DNA from: Diaporthe sp. PMI_573
Taxonomy: Eukaryota; Ascomycota; Sordariomycetes; Diaporthales; Diaporthaceae
Assembly: GCA_021399435.1 (NCBI GenBank)
Contig: JAJTUP010000121.1
Span: 78,072 to 142,071, forward strand
Direction: 5' to 3'
Length of the DNA: 64,000 nucleotides
A program made the position numbers and the translations under genes. Positions 1 to 10,754 of the stretch are shown one piece after another (position 1 is the stretch's first letter; each line of letters starts with the position of its first letter). The notes under the pieces were generated by a model, which made no database searches, had not been told where the DNA came from, and saw only the letters and a program-made list of their open reading frames with translations.

Positions 1-1856
1 TCTTCGAACCAACCCCATCGATACGCAGGGTGGAGAGCCAACGCCGCGTAATATATTGGTGTCTCGTCGAGAATTGTGTAGTATTTGTTGAGCTTCTGCC
101 ACCCTAGGTTGATGGTGATCCTGAAGTGTTCGGGATCAGGATAATCCGCCGCGACTGCCTTGTACTCCTCCAGTTTTGCCATTAGGAATTCGAAGCCTTG
201 GATGACATCCCAGATATTTCCGTACGAGCCGACCCACCCTCTCTTCCGTTTGCGTTGAATACCGTCTCCCTCAAGGGTTTTGACGGTGACCTCGTAGAAT
301 CCAAGAATCGTGGCGAGGTGTTCGAGGACGTCCCAGTCCTTGTCTGAAAGCTGGTTTTCGGATAGGCAAATTCGCGGTTGAACAGCCGACCTCCTCATCA
401 GGCCCGTCTTTTTCGACCTATTGTCCTGCTCCCAAGCTTGTTTGTGTTTAAGAATCATCACATCGAGGTAAGGACGGAGTTTTATCGCGCGGCGGATCAT
501 ATAGAGCTGGGACAGCCATCTGGTATCGTTATCGACGACGATGTTCAGAGGCTTCCTCGCTCGAACTCTCGGATCGATAGATTGGTCCATACCAGCCTGC
601 TGAACACCTCGAAGAAGGTAACTCAGCACATCAGATCTGTCGATGTCAACAACGAGGTTGTGGAGCTTCCCGACTGGCCCTCTCCTCCTCCAAAGATCGT
701 GTTCAGTTTCAGATAACGCTGCTGCGCCGGAAAGCTGATTCTCAAAGGCCTCTGGATTGGAGCCAAAAAGCAATGCTTTGGCAGAGAGGTTGAGTATGTG
801 GCCAAAGCATCGACCTCTGCGCTTGCGTCCATCGAAGCCCAACTCTCCTCCGATCACAGCCATTGCTGAGTCGTTGTTTTCGGCGTTATCAAGCGTGAAA
901 TACCCGATCTTATTCTTTATACCATATGAATCAATAATCTCGAGGACTTCTGCTGCAATATTTGTGCCAGAATGGCGAGTAGAGACCTCGGGTACTCTAA
1001 GGACGATTTTGCGGGGCTTGTTTTTCTCGTCTTAGAAGAAGCACATAATCCCATATAACGCGTGCCGATTTCCGGACCTCCACCCATCAAAACAGACGTG
1101 AATTAGGCCGGGAGAGCTCTGGAGGACCTCCATAACCTTTGTCTTGTGCTGTTTGTATGATGCCACGATTTTCCTGCAAATAGATGTTGCGGAAAGATTG
1201 GCGTCACAGAGCTTTATGTAAGGGTTTAGATATGCGAAAATCTTCCTGAGCTTGTTATGTTCTGCCGTTTCAAACAACAGGTTGGCCTCTACGATCCATT
1301 TTATTAGAAGTCGTTGGAACTGCTTCTTGTCGAAGTTCTTGATGAAGCCATTTGCAATTGCCTGTTCTCTAGGCTTATTGGTATCAAGTTTCATTAACTC
1401 GGCGATGGTTGACTGTCCCTTGGCATTCTGGCCCTCTGCTCTTAGCTGCGAGGCTGATTTTGTCTTCCCTTCAGGCGCACAAATCCTGTGATTGTTATAG
1501 AGGTGGTTTAGGGTATTTTGGATGCCCGTTGATGTGAAGGTCTTTGGCTTAAGAGTGTTCTTGCGGATGCAAATTTTGCAAGCCTACTTCCTGTTGTTGC
1601 CTTTCTGGATATCGTACCCATACTCCCAGGCCCAGGAATTAGTATCTCTAACCCTTTGAGACCAGGTAAAGCCGGGGAAACGGCGCCAAAGAGATTCTTT
1701 ATATTGCCGCTCTTTGGTAGTGGAATCTGGCAAGGTGGACTTAGAACGTTGAGCTGGCGAGAATGGCGTGAAAGCTGTAGAAGGCGCTGGAGACGACCTA
1801 AAATTTCCATCATCGTCAATAGCAGTGATGGCGTCAGAATCTGATAAAATACTCAT
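1..1856 (-). pseudogene. hAT-family transposase, decayed, C-terminus beyond left window edge
   Basis: The minus strand from the ATG at 1856 reads as a hAT transposase almost continuously to base 1. A BED-type zinc finger (C-x2-C, then H-x4-H) lies around 1500-1590, followed by a FDGW motif near 1080. The blocks RRGRCFGHILNLSAKAL (about 770-815), GPVGKLHN (about 660-680) and DTRWLSQLYMIRR (about 490-540) come next. The reading reaches the YYAALALHP block at the window edge, so the dimerisation domain is missing. Two in-frame stops break it: TAG at 1584-1586, where relatives have Trp, and TAA at 1032-1034. It is clearly the same family as the element at 21.4-24.0 kb but lacks both introns seen there. 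It is a dead copy unless the stops are sequencing errors. Confidence 0.85.
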
Positions 1857-2114
1857 CCTGAGCTAGTTACGCAATGCAATCGGTGTAGCTGTTGAAATCG
1901 ATGTGGCAGTTAGAAGCAGAATTGAGGGCAGAACAGAGGCTAAAAGGAGGTGGCGGCCAGGGAAATTAGGTGATCTGCCATACGTACAAGCCACACATAG
2001 CCTTAGTTACGGGGTCGCTGTTAGGATTTATACCAGTCCGCAGTTACAGTCACTAACAGTGGCTAGTAGACCCACTTCATATCCACGAAATCAACGAGAT
2101 CCACCAATTTCAAG

Positions 2115-2235
2115 GTAATATTGAGTTGGGCAGCTTACTAATAAAGTCCTCCATTGAGTTGGTTGAGTTGGCCGTTGATCAACTCGTTGATTACGTTGAG
2201 TTGTTTGGGTCTCTGGTCTGGAGACTTCAGTCTCC
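2115..2235. repeat. Subterminal GTTGAGTTG repeats at the 5' end of the left hAT element
   Basis: TTGAGTTGG occurs at about 2121, 2154 and 2163. Related forms are CAACTC near 2180 and GTTGAGTTG near 2195. The block sits about 260-380 bp upstream of the transposase start, where hAT elements usually carry short repeated transposase-binding sites. A short palindrome (GGAGACT/AGTCTCC) follows at about 2220-2235 and may mark the element end, but no target-site duplication can be tested because the other end is outside the window. Confidence 0.5.
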
Positions 2236-2333
2236 ACACACTTAACTCCTCATACCTCATATTTTATGTTTTATTGCGTACCTCAACCACTACCACCTCA
2301 GCACACATTTATCAACAACCTTAAGCCTCGGCA

Positions 2334-2978
2334 ATGTCTTCTAAATATGTTATCCGGTATCGCCTACTGGTCCTGCTCTTTACCTTCCTCACACTGGTCG
2401 CCTCTGCCCTCAGCTCGGCCAACATCCGCTTTGCAATTGTCCTACGGGAACGAGCGAGATCCGGCTATGTTGACAACACCCAGGTAATCCTGGATATAAA
2501 CTTCGCGGCACTCCAAAGCAACCTTCTCGTTGCTTCAGTGATCGCAGCAGTTCCTGCGACCCTATTCAGCATCTTCGGGTTTGTGCTAGTACTCCACCGG
2601 AGGTGGCTGGCAGACAACCACGGTAGCATTACGATTTTTATATTGCTTCAGCTCGTGGTCGACCTCTTCTTCGTTCTTATTGGTGGCTATAGCGCCGACA
2701 AAATCCGGGGTTTGCAGACCTCTTTCGCAAAGTTTGGCGGCCACGATCGCATCCTGTACTACAACATCATTTACTTCGGATCTGTCGCACAGGCCGGCTA
2801 TGGCGCTACCTGTATAATCACCGCTGTGGTGACTAGTGTCATTTTATTCGCATTTGATCATTACCAGACAAAGCGAGTCGGGGCTCAGGCAACAGCTGAA
2901 CCGCAGGAAGCACCGGCTGAACAACAGACGCCACCGAACTATGAGAATAGTTGCTCTAAGAGGTACACTGAGGCTTAG
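2334..2978 (+). CDS. Four-TM (MARVEL-like) membrane protein, 214 aa
   Basis: A single-exon ORF with a proper ATG at 2334. Four hydrophobic segments are visible at about residues 10-30, 64-87, 99-119 and 145-174. A long loop lies between segments 1 and 2, and a hydrophilic Ala/Pro/Gln-rich tail (about 178-214) would be cytosolic. Length and topology resemble the small tetraspan MARVEL-like proteins common in ascomycetes, but no diagnostic motif identifies a subfamily, so the function is unknown. It lies just beyond the repeats that end the left hAT element, and no disabling mutation is seen. Topology is read from hydrophobicity only. Confidence 0.6.
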   Translation: MSSKYVIRYRLLVLLFTFLTLVASALSSANIRFAIVLRERARSGYVDNTQVILDINFAALQSNLLVASVIAAVPATLFSIFGFVLVLHRRWLADNHGSITIFILLQLVVDLFFVLIGGYSADKIRGLQTSFAKFGGHDRILYYNIIYFGSVAQAGYGATCIITAVVTSVILFAFDHYQTKRVGAQATAEPQEAPAEQQTPPNYENSCSKRYTEA

Positions 2979-3313
2979 TTGGTACCAAGAAAGACTGCGA
3001 GATGCTGAGAACAAGATGCAATGAGAAGGATTACACTTCGACACCCAGTACTAACACTGGATACTGGGTGTTTGTTTAGAAGGACGCGTTTCTCCAGAAT
3101 GAGGGGGTTTCTGCTGTAGCCAAAAATAGGCAGAGTCTACTAGGTGCTGATGACGAGTGAATTTACAGTTGAGCCTATATCTGAAAATGACCTCTTAAAA
3201 TTTCCTTCTGTCCTTTTCTTTACACGAATTAAAGTGCCTGGGGGAAAAGTTTAGGCGCCATAAGCGCCATTTATGCACAATACAGAAGAAAATGCTGGTG
3301 GTAGAGTAGGCGA

Positions 3314-3640
3314 GTGGAGAACAACAGTGTGAGGTTGCGTGTCCCACCTGGCAGGGTAGACTACGTCAATGCGTCGCCAATTACCCTGACCTCTACGACA
3401 CCACACCAAGCATCTCGACTACGGACGCAAGAACCAGGCAAAAAGGAGGATACAATAGTTTGGCTGTCAGATCTCGCAGGTGTCGGGTCGAACCGATACA
3501 TCGCAATGCAGGGGCCAACACGAATGACGACGAACCACATGTGGCGCGTGGTGATTGAGCAGCTGGCAAGCCCTGCAGTGATTGTCATGCTGATTGAGAC
3601 GGACGAGAGGGGTCTTGTAAGACCCCGCGCTTTGTTCTGA
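3314..3640 (+). pseudogene. Protein tyrosine phosphatase fragment
   Basis: The translation contains the substrate-loop signature DYVNASPI, followed by YIAMQGPTRMTTNHMWR and VIEQLASPAVIVML. These match the order of the classical PTP domain (KNRY loop, then the QGP motif, then the WRMVWEQ helix and VIVML strand). The reading stops at 3638-3640. The downstream catalytic HCSAGxGR loop is absent, and no ATG or upstream KNRY exon is found; the apparent start is GTG. This is a piece from the middle of a PTP domain that cannot be catalytic. The surroundings contain no other part of the gene. Confidence 0.7.
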
Positions 3641-4670
3641 TGTCTTTGAATCTCGCCTTTAAGAGACTCTGGATGTCAGCATTGGAAAAGGAGTTGCCAA
3701 GGAAGGTGTCTCGGGAGGCAATTCCGGGAGTCGCTCAGATAATACGACGTTGCTAAGGGTTGTTGCCCATAGCAACTGGGCTTGGTCTTCGACCTGAAGT
3801 TATACTGCGCACCTCCAAACGAGAAGCTCCTTTGTAGCACCCCTGAATTTGTTCCGTAACGTAGGTCCGGTTGAGCGGGACAAGGAAATTTGAAATTGAA
3901 ACCTTTGGAAGTATACTGTACAAACTGACGAATCTCTTTCTCAATACCGTTGTTGGAAATGCGGGCGGCCAGCTGGCTCCGGGACTCTTCTATCCCTTGG
4001 CGCGTCACTCTGCAAGGCATCCTGCGCCGGTAAATCCCACTATGCACATAATTCGCCACATTGTGACGGTGGCTACCTTAGGTACGGCCTGAGAATGAGT
4101 CATACGTCTTTCTCCAGCGGAATTGTCAGCTTGGGACAGCCCCCGGCCTGCTGCAGTTAGTGTTCAGATGACTCTTACATTCCCTACGCCAGGCCCGGCA
4201 AGTAGAGCGCATTCTGCTGGGGTACTGAAACACGGGCATCGCTCCGAAAGGTAGATATAGAGGATACTTGGGCACTGTATAAGATGAGCGTAACACTAAA
4301 CTATCTATAAGAAATGTCTTCCTAATCTTTTTCTAGCCACGTACTAGTCTCCATTATACAGACCCGCCTGGATGTCCCAACCAGTCTCAGCAATATAAAA
4401 GGACTGGCCCGTCATTTTTTAATGGTTGCCTCAGTTCCGTCCTGGCACTCCTGTCCTTCATTGTATTACTTGCTTTCTTCGCAGCGCAAAGAAAACCATC
4501 TTATAGGCCACCACCCATAGAACGACAGCCGTTTCATTTCACTTCCTCCGCCCGCTCTAGAGTCCTCGGACTGCAATTTCTCGGGTTTCTGGCAATGTGC
4601 TGTATGCCACTATCTTTATTCTCGAAGGAGAGCAATTCTCTTTTTCATCGTCTGTATTTATCAGCACGAA
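3641..4670. other. No recognisable gene
   Basis: Short overlapping ORFs exist on both strands around 3676-4092, but none has a recognisable domain, a convincing start or splice context. Near 4400-4600 the sequence becomes pyrimidine-rich. Nothing else is supported here. Confidence 0.5.
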
Positions 4671-5210
4671 CTATGTTGCAGGGAGAGGAAGCGAACCTGT
4701 AAAAGATGCTGTTCTAAATGTTAGTAGAATGCCGCTGTCTCGGCTTCGGCGAGGAAGCAATGCAATGAGGTTGGCTGCCACAGGCAGTCTCCAGCGCTGG
4801 TCAAAGAGTTGCGCAATATTGATGGCTGCTTCCTGTTCTTCTATGCTTATTCCCTGCCGCTCTATCGCCTCATGATAGAAATTCCTCGCCCAACGCGGTT
4901 TTTCTCTCGTCTCCCACTTTGCAAACTCACTGAGCCCGGGCTGCAAATCATACAAACCTTTGTCAATTATTGCTTGAGCTGAAACAAGTTGGCAGTTGTC
5001 TTCAATTTTCAGAGCACCCTGCGGAAGGTACTCTCCAAAGTAAAAGCATCCCAAGTACATTCTGCGCTTCTTCGACCGGGGAACCTCGAAATTCCGTAGA
5101 TTCGCATCAAACGAGCAATAAGAGCCGATCAAATCCATATCTCGTAGAAAAACTCCCTTGGGGAAGCTGGTAGTGTTGATCATGAGAGATGTCATCGAAC
5201 GTCGAACCAT
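4671..5210 (-). CDS. Conserved-looking fungal protein of unknown function, about 179 aa
   Basis: The minus-strand ORF has a well-composed, soluble sequence with the segments GVFLRDMDLIGSYC, VYLGCFYFGEYLP-like and DQRWRLPVAANLIALLP. I recognise the pattern as a conserved fungal hypothetical family but cannot name a function. The first ATG in the ORF is at 5210; the longer reading to 5225 begins at GTG. The protein may begin in an upstream exon, as the conserved block starts almost immediately. No membrane segment or signal peptide is visible. The C-terminal 15 residues look less conserved and may be read-through. It could be a fragment. Confidence 0.5.
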   Translation of the reverse strand: MVRRSMTSLMINTTSFPKGVFLRDMDLIGSYCSFDANLRNFEVPRSKKRRMYLGCFYFGEYLPQGALKIEDNCQLVSAQAIIDKGLYDLQPGLSEFAKWETREKPRWARNFYHEAIERQGISIEEQEAAINIAQLFDQRWRLPVAANLIALLPRRSRDSGILLTFRTASFTGSLPLPAT

Positions 5211-5225
5211 CTCTTGAATTAGCAC

Positions 5226-6331
5226 GTAGAGAGAAGATCTACACGATCACAAACAAAAGTGTGGAAATAGCGATGGGGAAAATGGGTGAAAACGGCTTCA
5301 AGAAGGGCGGTCCGCGACGGACCGCTATTTGGCTTCGGTGTAGCCCAGCCATCCCAGCGGCCACTCTGATTGGCTGCTGGGCCGGTCGGGCTTAGTCAGC
5401 AGAAGGCTGGCTACTACACCAAGTGCTTCGGCGCCCACGATGGCGATAGCTTCTTTCTTCCTTCGGTAGCAAGAATTCGAACCCGTACCCAGACACGTAC
5501 GGTGGTTCCTTTTGCTCGCCCCTATTTGCACGTGCAAAGACCCCCTGACCTAAGGCATCAGGGCCGTACCAACAAAAAGCGAGCTCGTCCAAGGAACCAA
5601 GTTATCTTCTGGACCTTCCATCCACCTAAGATGCCTATTTAGCATGCCTTCCACTTGCTTGTTGTCTCTGGCGAAGATATCCAGGTTACAGTTTGCATTA
5701 CTGTGTGTGGCATCCATGGACTTTGTCCAACCAAGACGGCCGAAATCCGCGACCTATGATATACGATATCAGATCCATGATATGGGATCTATAAAGGGAT
5801 CGAGAGCTGAACTTCGTGGTGTGCCGCACTGCAGGGAAGTGAGTAAGCCCGGGGAGGCACGATAGCGTAGCATGGACAAGGGATCCCTAAATGGAAGAAG
5901 TGCACATTCATCTGGGCTAGGTATCGGACAAGTGAATTACAGCCCTACTTGAAATGTTCGTTCATCATCAAGCTATTTAATAGGTGGACACGCACACATG
6001 CAATTCAGTACTCGTAAAGTTAATTGAAGAGATGCAGCGAAAATGGTTGCCTGCATTTTTCAGAAATTCAGTCGAGCCTCTCTGAACGCCACATGAAACG
6101 TCATGCCAGGTGCCCGAAACATCTTTCATCATTCTCCCATGTCACCCTGACATCAGAATGGTTGTGGAAGTAACGGCTGTTTTCGGCACCCAGCTTACCC
6201 GCTGATCATCGCAAAGAGGTTCATTGCGATCTTTGGTTCAGCTGAGGGTCCTTTCTGTGCATGTAGACTAAATCCAAAGCAGTTTAGTCCAATATTTCTG
6301 ACAGCAGATCTGAATTCGGCTCCTCCACGAG
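5226..6331. other. No recognisable gene
   Basis: Only short ORFs without family resemblance. A CG-rich stretch at 5300-5600 gives overlapping ORFs on both strands, which look like chance openings. A TTCGAA-containing stretch near 5470 was checked as a tRNA T-arm and does not fold as one. Confidence 0.5.
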
Positions 6332-6745
6332 GGAAGAGGGTCCGCGCCCTGCAGCAACTGAAACAGTAAGGCTACCACAATCGGGCCGAGGCAGAAGGAA
6401 CAGACATTGCGGCTGAGTACGACCGCTATAGGAACAAGGCGCACAGTCTATCCCAGAGATTGAAGATCCGGAGGCTTCAGCGGGCCATCAGGGAGTTTCA
6501 CAATTCCGTGTATGAACTGCTGTTCAATACGACCTTCCTGAAAGAGCCCGCCTGGCGCGGCTTCTTTCCCGCGCAGCTGATGCAGGTAACAGAGACGAGT
6601 TGCAGCGAATTCGGGCAGAAGTCATAGCAACAGTTACTCAACTCTGCACACGGAGGGAGAGTCCTTGTCGGGACCAAGCTCAACGGGGTCGTAAAGCAGC
6701 CGCGCTTTCCCAAATCCAGGCCTACCCGAACTCACGGCTCACAAC
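6332..6745 (+). pseudogene. DUF3435/FluG-domain-like relic
   Basis: One frame from about 6332 reads VRALQQL, then AEYDRYRNKAHSLSQRLK and RRLQRAIREFHNSVYE, interrupted by a TAA near 6370. From about 6545 a second frame reads RLLSRAADAGNRDELQRIR followed by VTQLCTRRESPCRDQAQ. Together they resemble the charged helical region of fungal DUF3435-type proteins (often annotated C2H2 finger or FluG domain), broken by a stop and a frameshift. The tyrosine-recombinase core is not visible. The family call is from memory of sequence patterns and is moderately uncertain; the reading as a broken gene is firmer. Confidence 0.4.
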
Positions 6746-8617
6746 CTACGGAGTATATCACCAAAACAAAGCACTTTTGCATCCTGTCCCTTCTGCCGAT
6801 GGGCCGATCACACCATGGGTAGTTACCAACGGACGAACTGCAACATCTGAAGCTGCGGCGCATGCCCCATATGGTGGCTGCTCGGAATCCTTGCACAACG
6901 CAGGACAATTTCCCGACCATGCAGCACGCCAGCATCGATTGTATCTCCCACCGTCCGTACTTGTCAAGTACAGGATGTGCGACTGGCAGCAAGGCTGGGA
7001 TGCACTCTTGGAAGTGATTTTCTCGCGCTTTGCGCTAATGCGAGACTAATGCAAGGATCAATTCTGGGGGGGTTTCACATCACTTGTGCCTGCGCAGCCT
7101 GACCCACTCTCAAAACTCTCAAAACAGGGATCGCCACAACAACTCCCTGGAGGAAATAAAAAAAATCCTTTTGCATCTACACACCCAGACCTCTGAGTGA
7201 AGAGTCTTGCAGCGTCGATAACTCGGGGAGAATCCCCGCTAGCTGAGATGCAGGAGGATTGGAGGGGTAGGATAGATTACCTACCCGAGGACGAACAAGA
7301 AGCGACCTGGGCCATTCATTAAGCCATCGAGCATGAGTTATATCAGTAACCCCTGTATGCAGTGGCGCTGAATGGTGCAAGTGTTCGGAAACCACAAAAT
7401 CGAACCTCGCGTTAGCGCAAATGCTCGTACTTGTGTTGGGGCGGGTGATTCCCTTCTTCTCTTGACCCGTTCCAGTTTCTGAGCCAAACTCGAATCACAG
7501 TGCAACGTGGTGAGAGCGCATCCACTATACATTTCGGTATGAGTATCGCGGCCTTGAAGAGCCTCTTCGACGGTAGCGTCCGGATGGAGAGGCTTGCGAG
7601 ATTCAAGCGAGTTCTGATGCATCCCTTCTCTTCGCAGTAACAAACGTCTATTGGTACGGTGGGGCTGGCTCCTAACATGGAATGTGACAATCGAGCAGAT
7701 GACTCTCGCGGACCCCAGCAAGACAAGGACCGGGGAGCGAACCCGGTTTCCATAAAAAAAATGAAATGAGGTCATTTCGAGGGCGGGCGGGCTCAATCAG
7801 TATGGGAGGCATGGAGCTCCCGCCAAGCTGCCGTCATTCTGTCATTGGATGCTGTGCTTCTTTGGGCGAGCAATACAGTCCCCAAGTGTGGGAGGGTTAC
7901 AAGAAATGCATGGTTCAGGAGGATTGGCTGGACTCAGGCTGCGACGCTGCCCCGCACAGCACCTACATACCTGGCACTAGACTTTCCAGCTGCGTCAACC
8001 GGGCGTCCCATCGAGTTAGACCGCCACTAGAAGGAAAATGCCCGCGCCGCCACACTCTCCATCCCCTCATCACGATCGCCAAAGCGTTCGCACGCTTCTG
8101 TCTCAGAGATGCCATTCACCAGCGTTATGAATGGTGGGTCCATGGCATATTTGTTCAATTGGCTCATTGTGGTGTAGGCTGTAGGCGCTGGCACGTCATC
8201 ATACCAGTGGAAGACCAATGGGCAGCGCTTCCGCCACCGGCAACAGGCAGATGAACTCCCATTCCAACATTACCAACCAATCATATCATCATAGCAGATA
8301 ATGGGTGACAGAGCGTTGCTGCCGACAGCAGTATCACGTTGCACAATTCATCTCGTTACCTGCCACCCAACCGCCTGCGTTGAAATGCGCAATCTTGATG
8401 GGGAAGATATGTTGGGTATGTATAAACTTTGCGTCATTTAGATACGCTGTTATCCGCAATTCCTTTCTGTTAGCTGGTTCCGGTCCTACCGTAGATGTGA
8501 AAGTTGTTGAGTAGATATACAAGTGAGTCAGTCCCTTGCAAGGCACGAGCTGTCAGTTTTTAGCTCTAATTTTTTTTTTAGCTGAAGTTAACATCGATCC
8601 TCCCATATTACGGTATC
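6746..8617. other. No recognisable gene
   Basis: Several ORFs of 60-160 codons overlap on both strands (for example 7338-7796 minus and 7766-8254 plus). None has a recognisable motif, and most begin at non-ATG codons. A CPFC motif near 6785 could be the decayed zinc-finger tail of the upstream relic. Otherwise empty. Confidence 0.45.
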
Positions 8618-9526
8618 ATGGTAAAGTTTGGGTGCCATCCCCAGTTTTCAGCGGCAAGCGGTCATTCTCCAACAGCACGGAATACTTTATTTCAGTGCGG
8701 CGAATGCTCCTGCACGAATGAGCTGCTTCATGACCCGCTGGAGCTGCTTAGGCACTTCCGCGCAAACCATAGTTCTGCAGCTTCAAACCTACTTTGCTCG
8801 AGGACGAACTGCCTTTTCGTCGACGAAGACCCAGATTCAATGCAACGGCACTGCCAGACTCACGAGTACTACGACACACGAGCAGAACACGATTCTGAAG
8901 GGAGGCTTCTTGCTAGATGTGATATTTGCCAGACCTCGGAGGTATTTCTTGAACAGCACAGAATGCTCGAATGGCATAAGGAAATGTCGTTTTTCAGTCG
9001 AATTCGCCCTGCGCCACGAATTCTGCCACCCCGAGAATCACTGCCGTCCGACCTGGAGGAGTCTCCGGCTTCCACCCCGACTTCGCAAGGTGGAAATCAA
9101 CAACATCTTAACGGCAAAGCTCACGAAAAACGCTCATTACAAACCGCTGTTGGCTCCACAAACCCATCTCGTCTACAGCGGACCGATACAGCGTCGTATG
9201 CAACATCTCTTCTGCAGCTACCTAACAAACTGCAATTCCCACGGTGCGGACCGATCAAAGCAAGGGATGCTGGGCAAAGCTTTCGATTATCGAGAAAAGA
9301 AAAACACGAGCCGGGCTTCGAGTCTTTGCCACAGTCCAGACAAACAGCATCCATGGCAAAGTGGAGACCAAGACCTGTTCAAATTGCCGAAGCTGCTCGG
9401 CACGAGAAATTTGGGCAGCTGCCCTGGAAGAGATCAGCATCACCGGTTGTGCAAAACAGAGAAAAGCGATGCAAGACCTCTCTGGGAACGGTACATGCCC
9501 CAATCGATTTGTCGGATGATGGGTGA
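8618..9526 (+). CDS. C2H2-type zinc-finger protein, 302 aa
   Basis: A single-exon ORF from an ATG at 8618. Three consecutive irregular C2H2 fingers can be read: C27-x2-C30 with H46 and H51; C60-x4-C65 with H78 and H82; C101-x2-C104 with H114 and H120. The remaining 180 residues are Ser/Pro/Gln-rich and polar, with basic clusters near residues 270-285 that could act as a nuclear localisation signal, and an acidic end (DLSDDG). This architecture suggests a nuclear DNA- or protein-binding protein. Finger spacings are unlike the canonical TFIIIA type but common in fungal proteins. A 361-codon ORF in another frame over the same bases is a shadow. Confidence 0.65.
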   Translation: MVKFGCHPQFSAASGHSPTARNTLFQCGECSCTNELLHDPLELLRHFRANHSSAASNLLCSRTNCLFVDEDPDSMQRHCQTHEYYDTRAEHDSEGRLLARCDICQTSEVFLEQHRMLEWHKEMSFFSRIRPAPRILPPRESLPSDLEESPASTPTSQGGNQQHLNGKAHEKRSLQTAVGSTNPSRLQRTDTASYATSLLQLPNKLQFPRCGPIKARDAGQSFRLSRKEKHEPGFESLPQSRQTASMAKWRPRPVQIAEAARHEKFGQLPWKRSASPVVQNREKRCKTSLGTVHAPIDLSDDG

Positions 9527-10754
9527 TGAAGGTCTCAAGAGACTAGCTTTCACAAGAAATCAAATGGAATTTATTGACGCCGGTTGCGAACTTTCTTTCA
9601 TTGAGTTAGAAACTAATGTGTTAGAAACTAAGTTTGCAATCATGCGTTTCACTTTGCGTCCAGTATGTAGCTCGACACGCCCAGAAGTGGTCGTTGGTTT
9701 GGGCGGTCCCTGACGGGCACTCAGCCTCTGGGAAAGAACTGGCTACAGTTTTTCCCAGAAGATAATATCAGGAATCCGGGAGACGAATCTGTTGGTGTCA
9801 TTGTAAGGGGTTTTTTGATGGTTGTCCACTCTCCAAGGAGCTTTCGCGATGAAGGAAGACGTCCACGCGACTTTACCACTTACGTTGATTCGCGCATACC
9901 AAACGAATTCATGGAAGAAATCACGGCCATCATGTTCGTCTACAGTCTGGATGACCTGGAAGGTCTTAATGAAGTGCCAATTCTTTGTGGTTTTCGCGAA
10001 ACCGGGAGCGAAGAGTCGGAGCGGATTGCCACACGGATTATATGGCCAACAGCTCCTGAAGACCCTCCCCCTAACACAACAAAACAACAGCAGATATTAG
10101 TAGGCATGCTAGCAGGTGCTCTTCAAGGGACTCAAGCTGGGCCTTAGGCAAGATTGTAGTCGGCAGGTGAAGCTTGAAGGTTCTTTGCTCGGCTAGGGCC
10201 TGTAATGAGTCGAGTAATAGGCCTGAGTACCTCTGTCTGGGTATCAGGTCGCCCTTTGGGACAATCAGAGCTGGAGGCGTGCTCAGCGTAAACTGTAGTA
10301 CTGGTGCCCAGCTGCGCCGATGCCGTGTTATCACCGCCATCATGGGCAACAAGCTCGACGGATTGTATACGCTCTAGGTATATGGAGAGGAAGATGTGTG
10401 TTGTGTCTCTGCGGTGTCTTCACAAGGGATAGCCGACCTTGCGTGAATTGGAGTGTTACGGCGTGTGGTCGCTGCCAGAATGGAGCAGATCGAGGATTTC
10501 CCACATAAGAGGAGAGTCCCGAAACAAGGTTAAGAGGCTGTGCGCCTTGCCACCCATTGCAAAGGTCCCAGAACAAGGTCCAGAGGGCCGAGAACTAGGG
10601 CTCGGGAATATGCCCCAAACGAGGCCCAATCGTCTCTGGATGCCTCCAACAGACGCGCCCATCCCGGCCGTCAATTTTAAAGATGATAAATTGCAACCTC
10701 TTGTATGTACAGTACGCGCCGGCGACAGCCCTTTCATTACTGTATACGTAACCG
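9527..10754. other. No clear gene; possible minus-strand coding remnant at about 10087-10352
   Basis: A minus-strand reading around 10087-10352 (segments RQRYSGLLLDSLQALAEQ and LPKAQLESLEEHL) has a protein-like composition but no family I can name and no supported start. The rest shows only overlapping short ORFs. Confidence 0.3.

Noticed and set aside
5460..5490. TTCGAA stretch resembling a tRNA T-arm
   Set aside because: The flanking bases do not form the 5-bp T stem and no anticodon arm is found upstream.
8628..9713. 361-codon plus-strand ORF longer than the zinc-finger ORF
   Set aside because: The overlapping 302-codon frame contains three C2H2 fingers and natural composition; the longer one has none and is a shadow.
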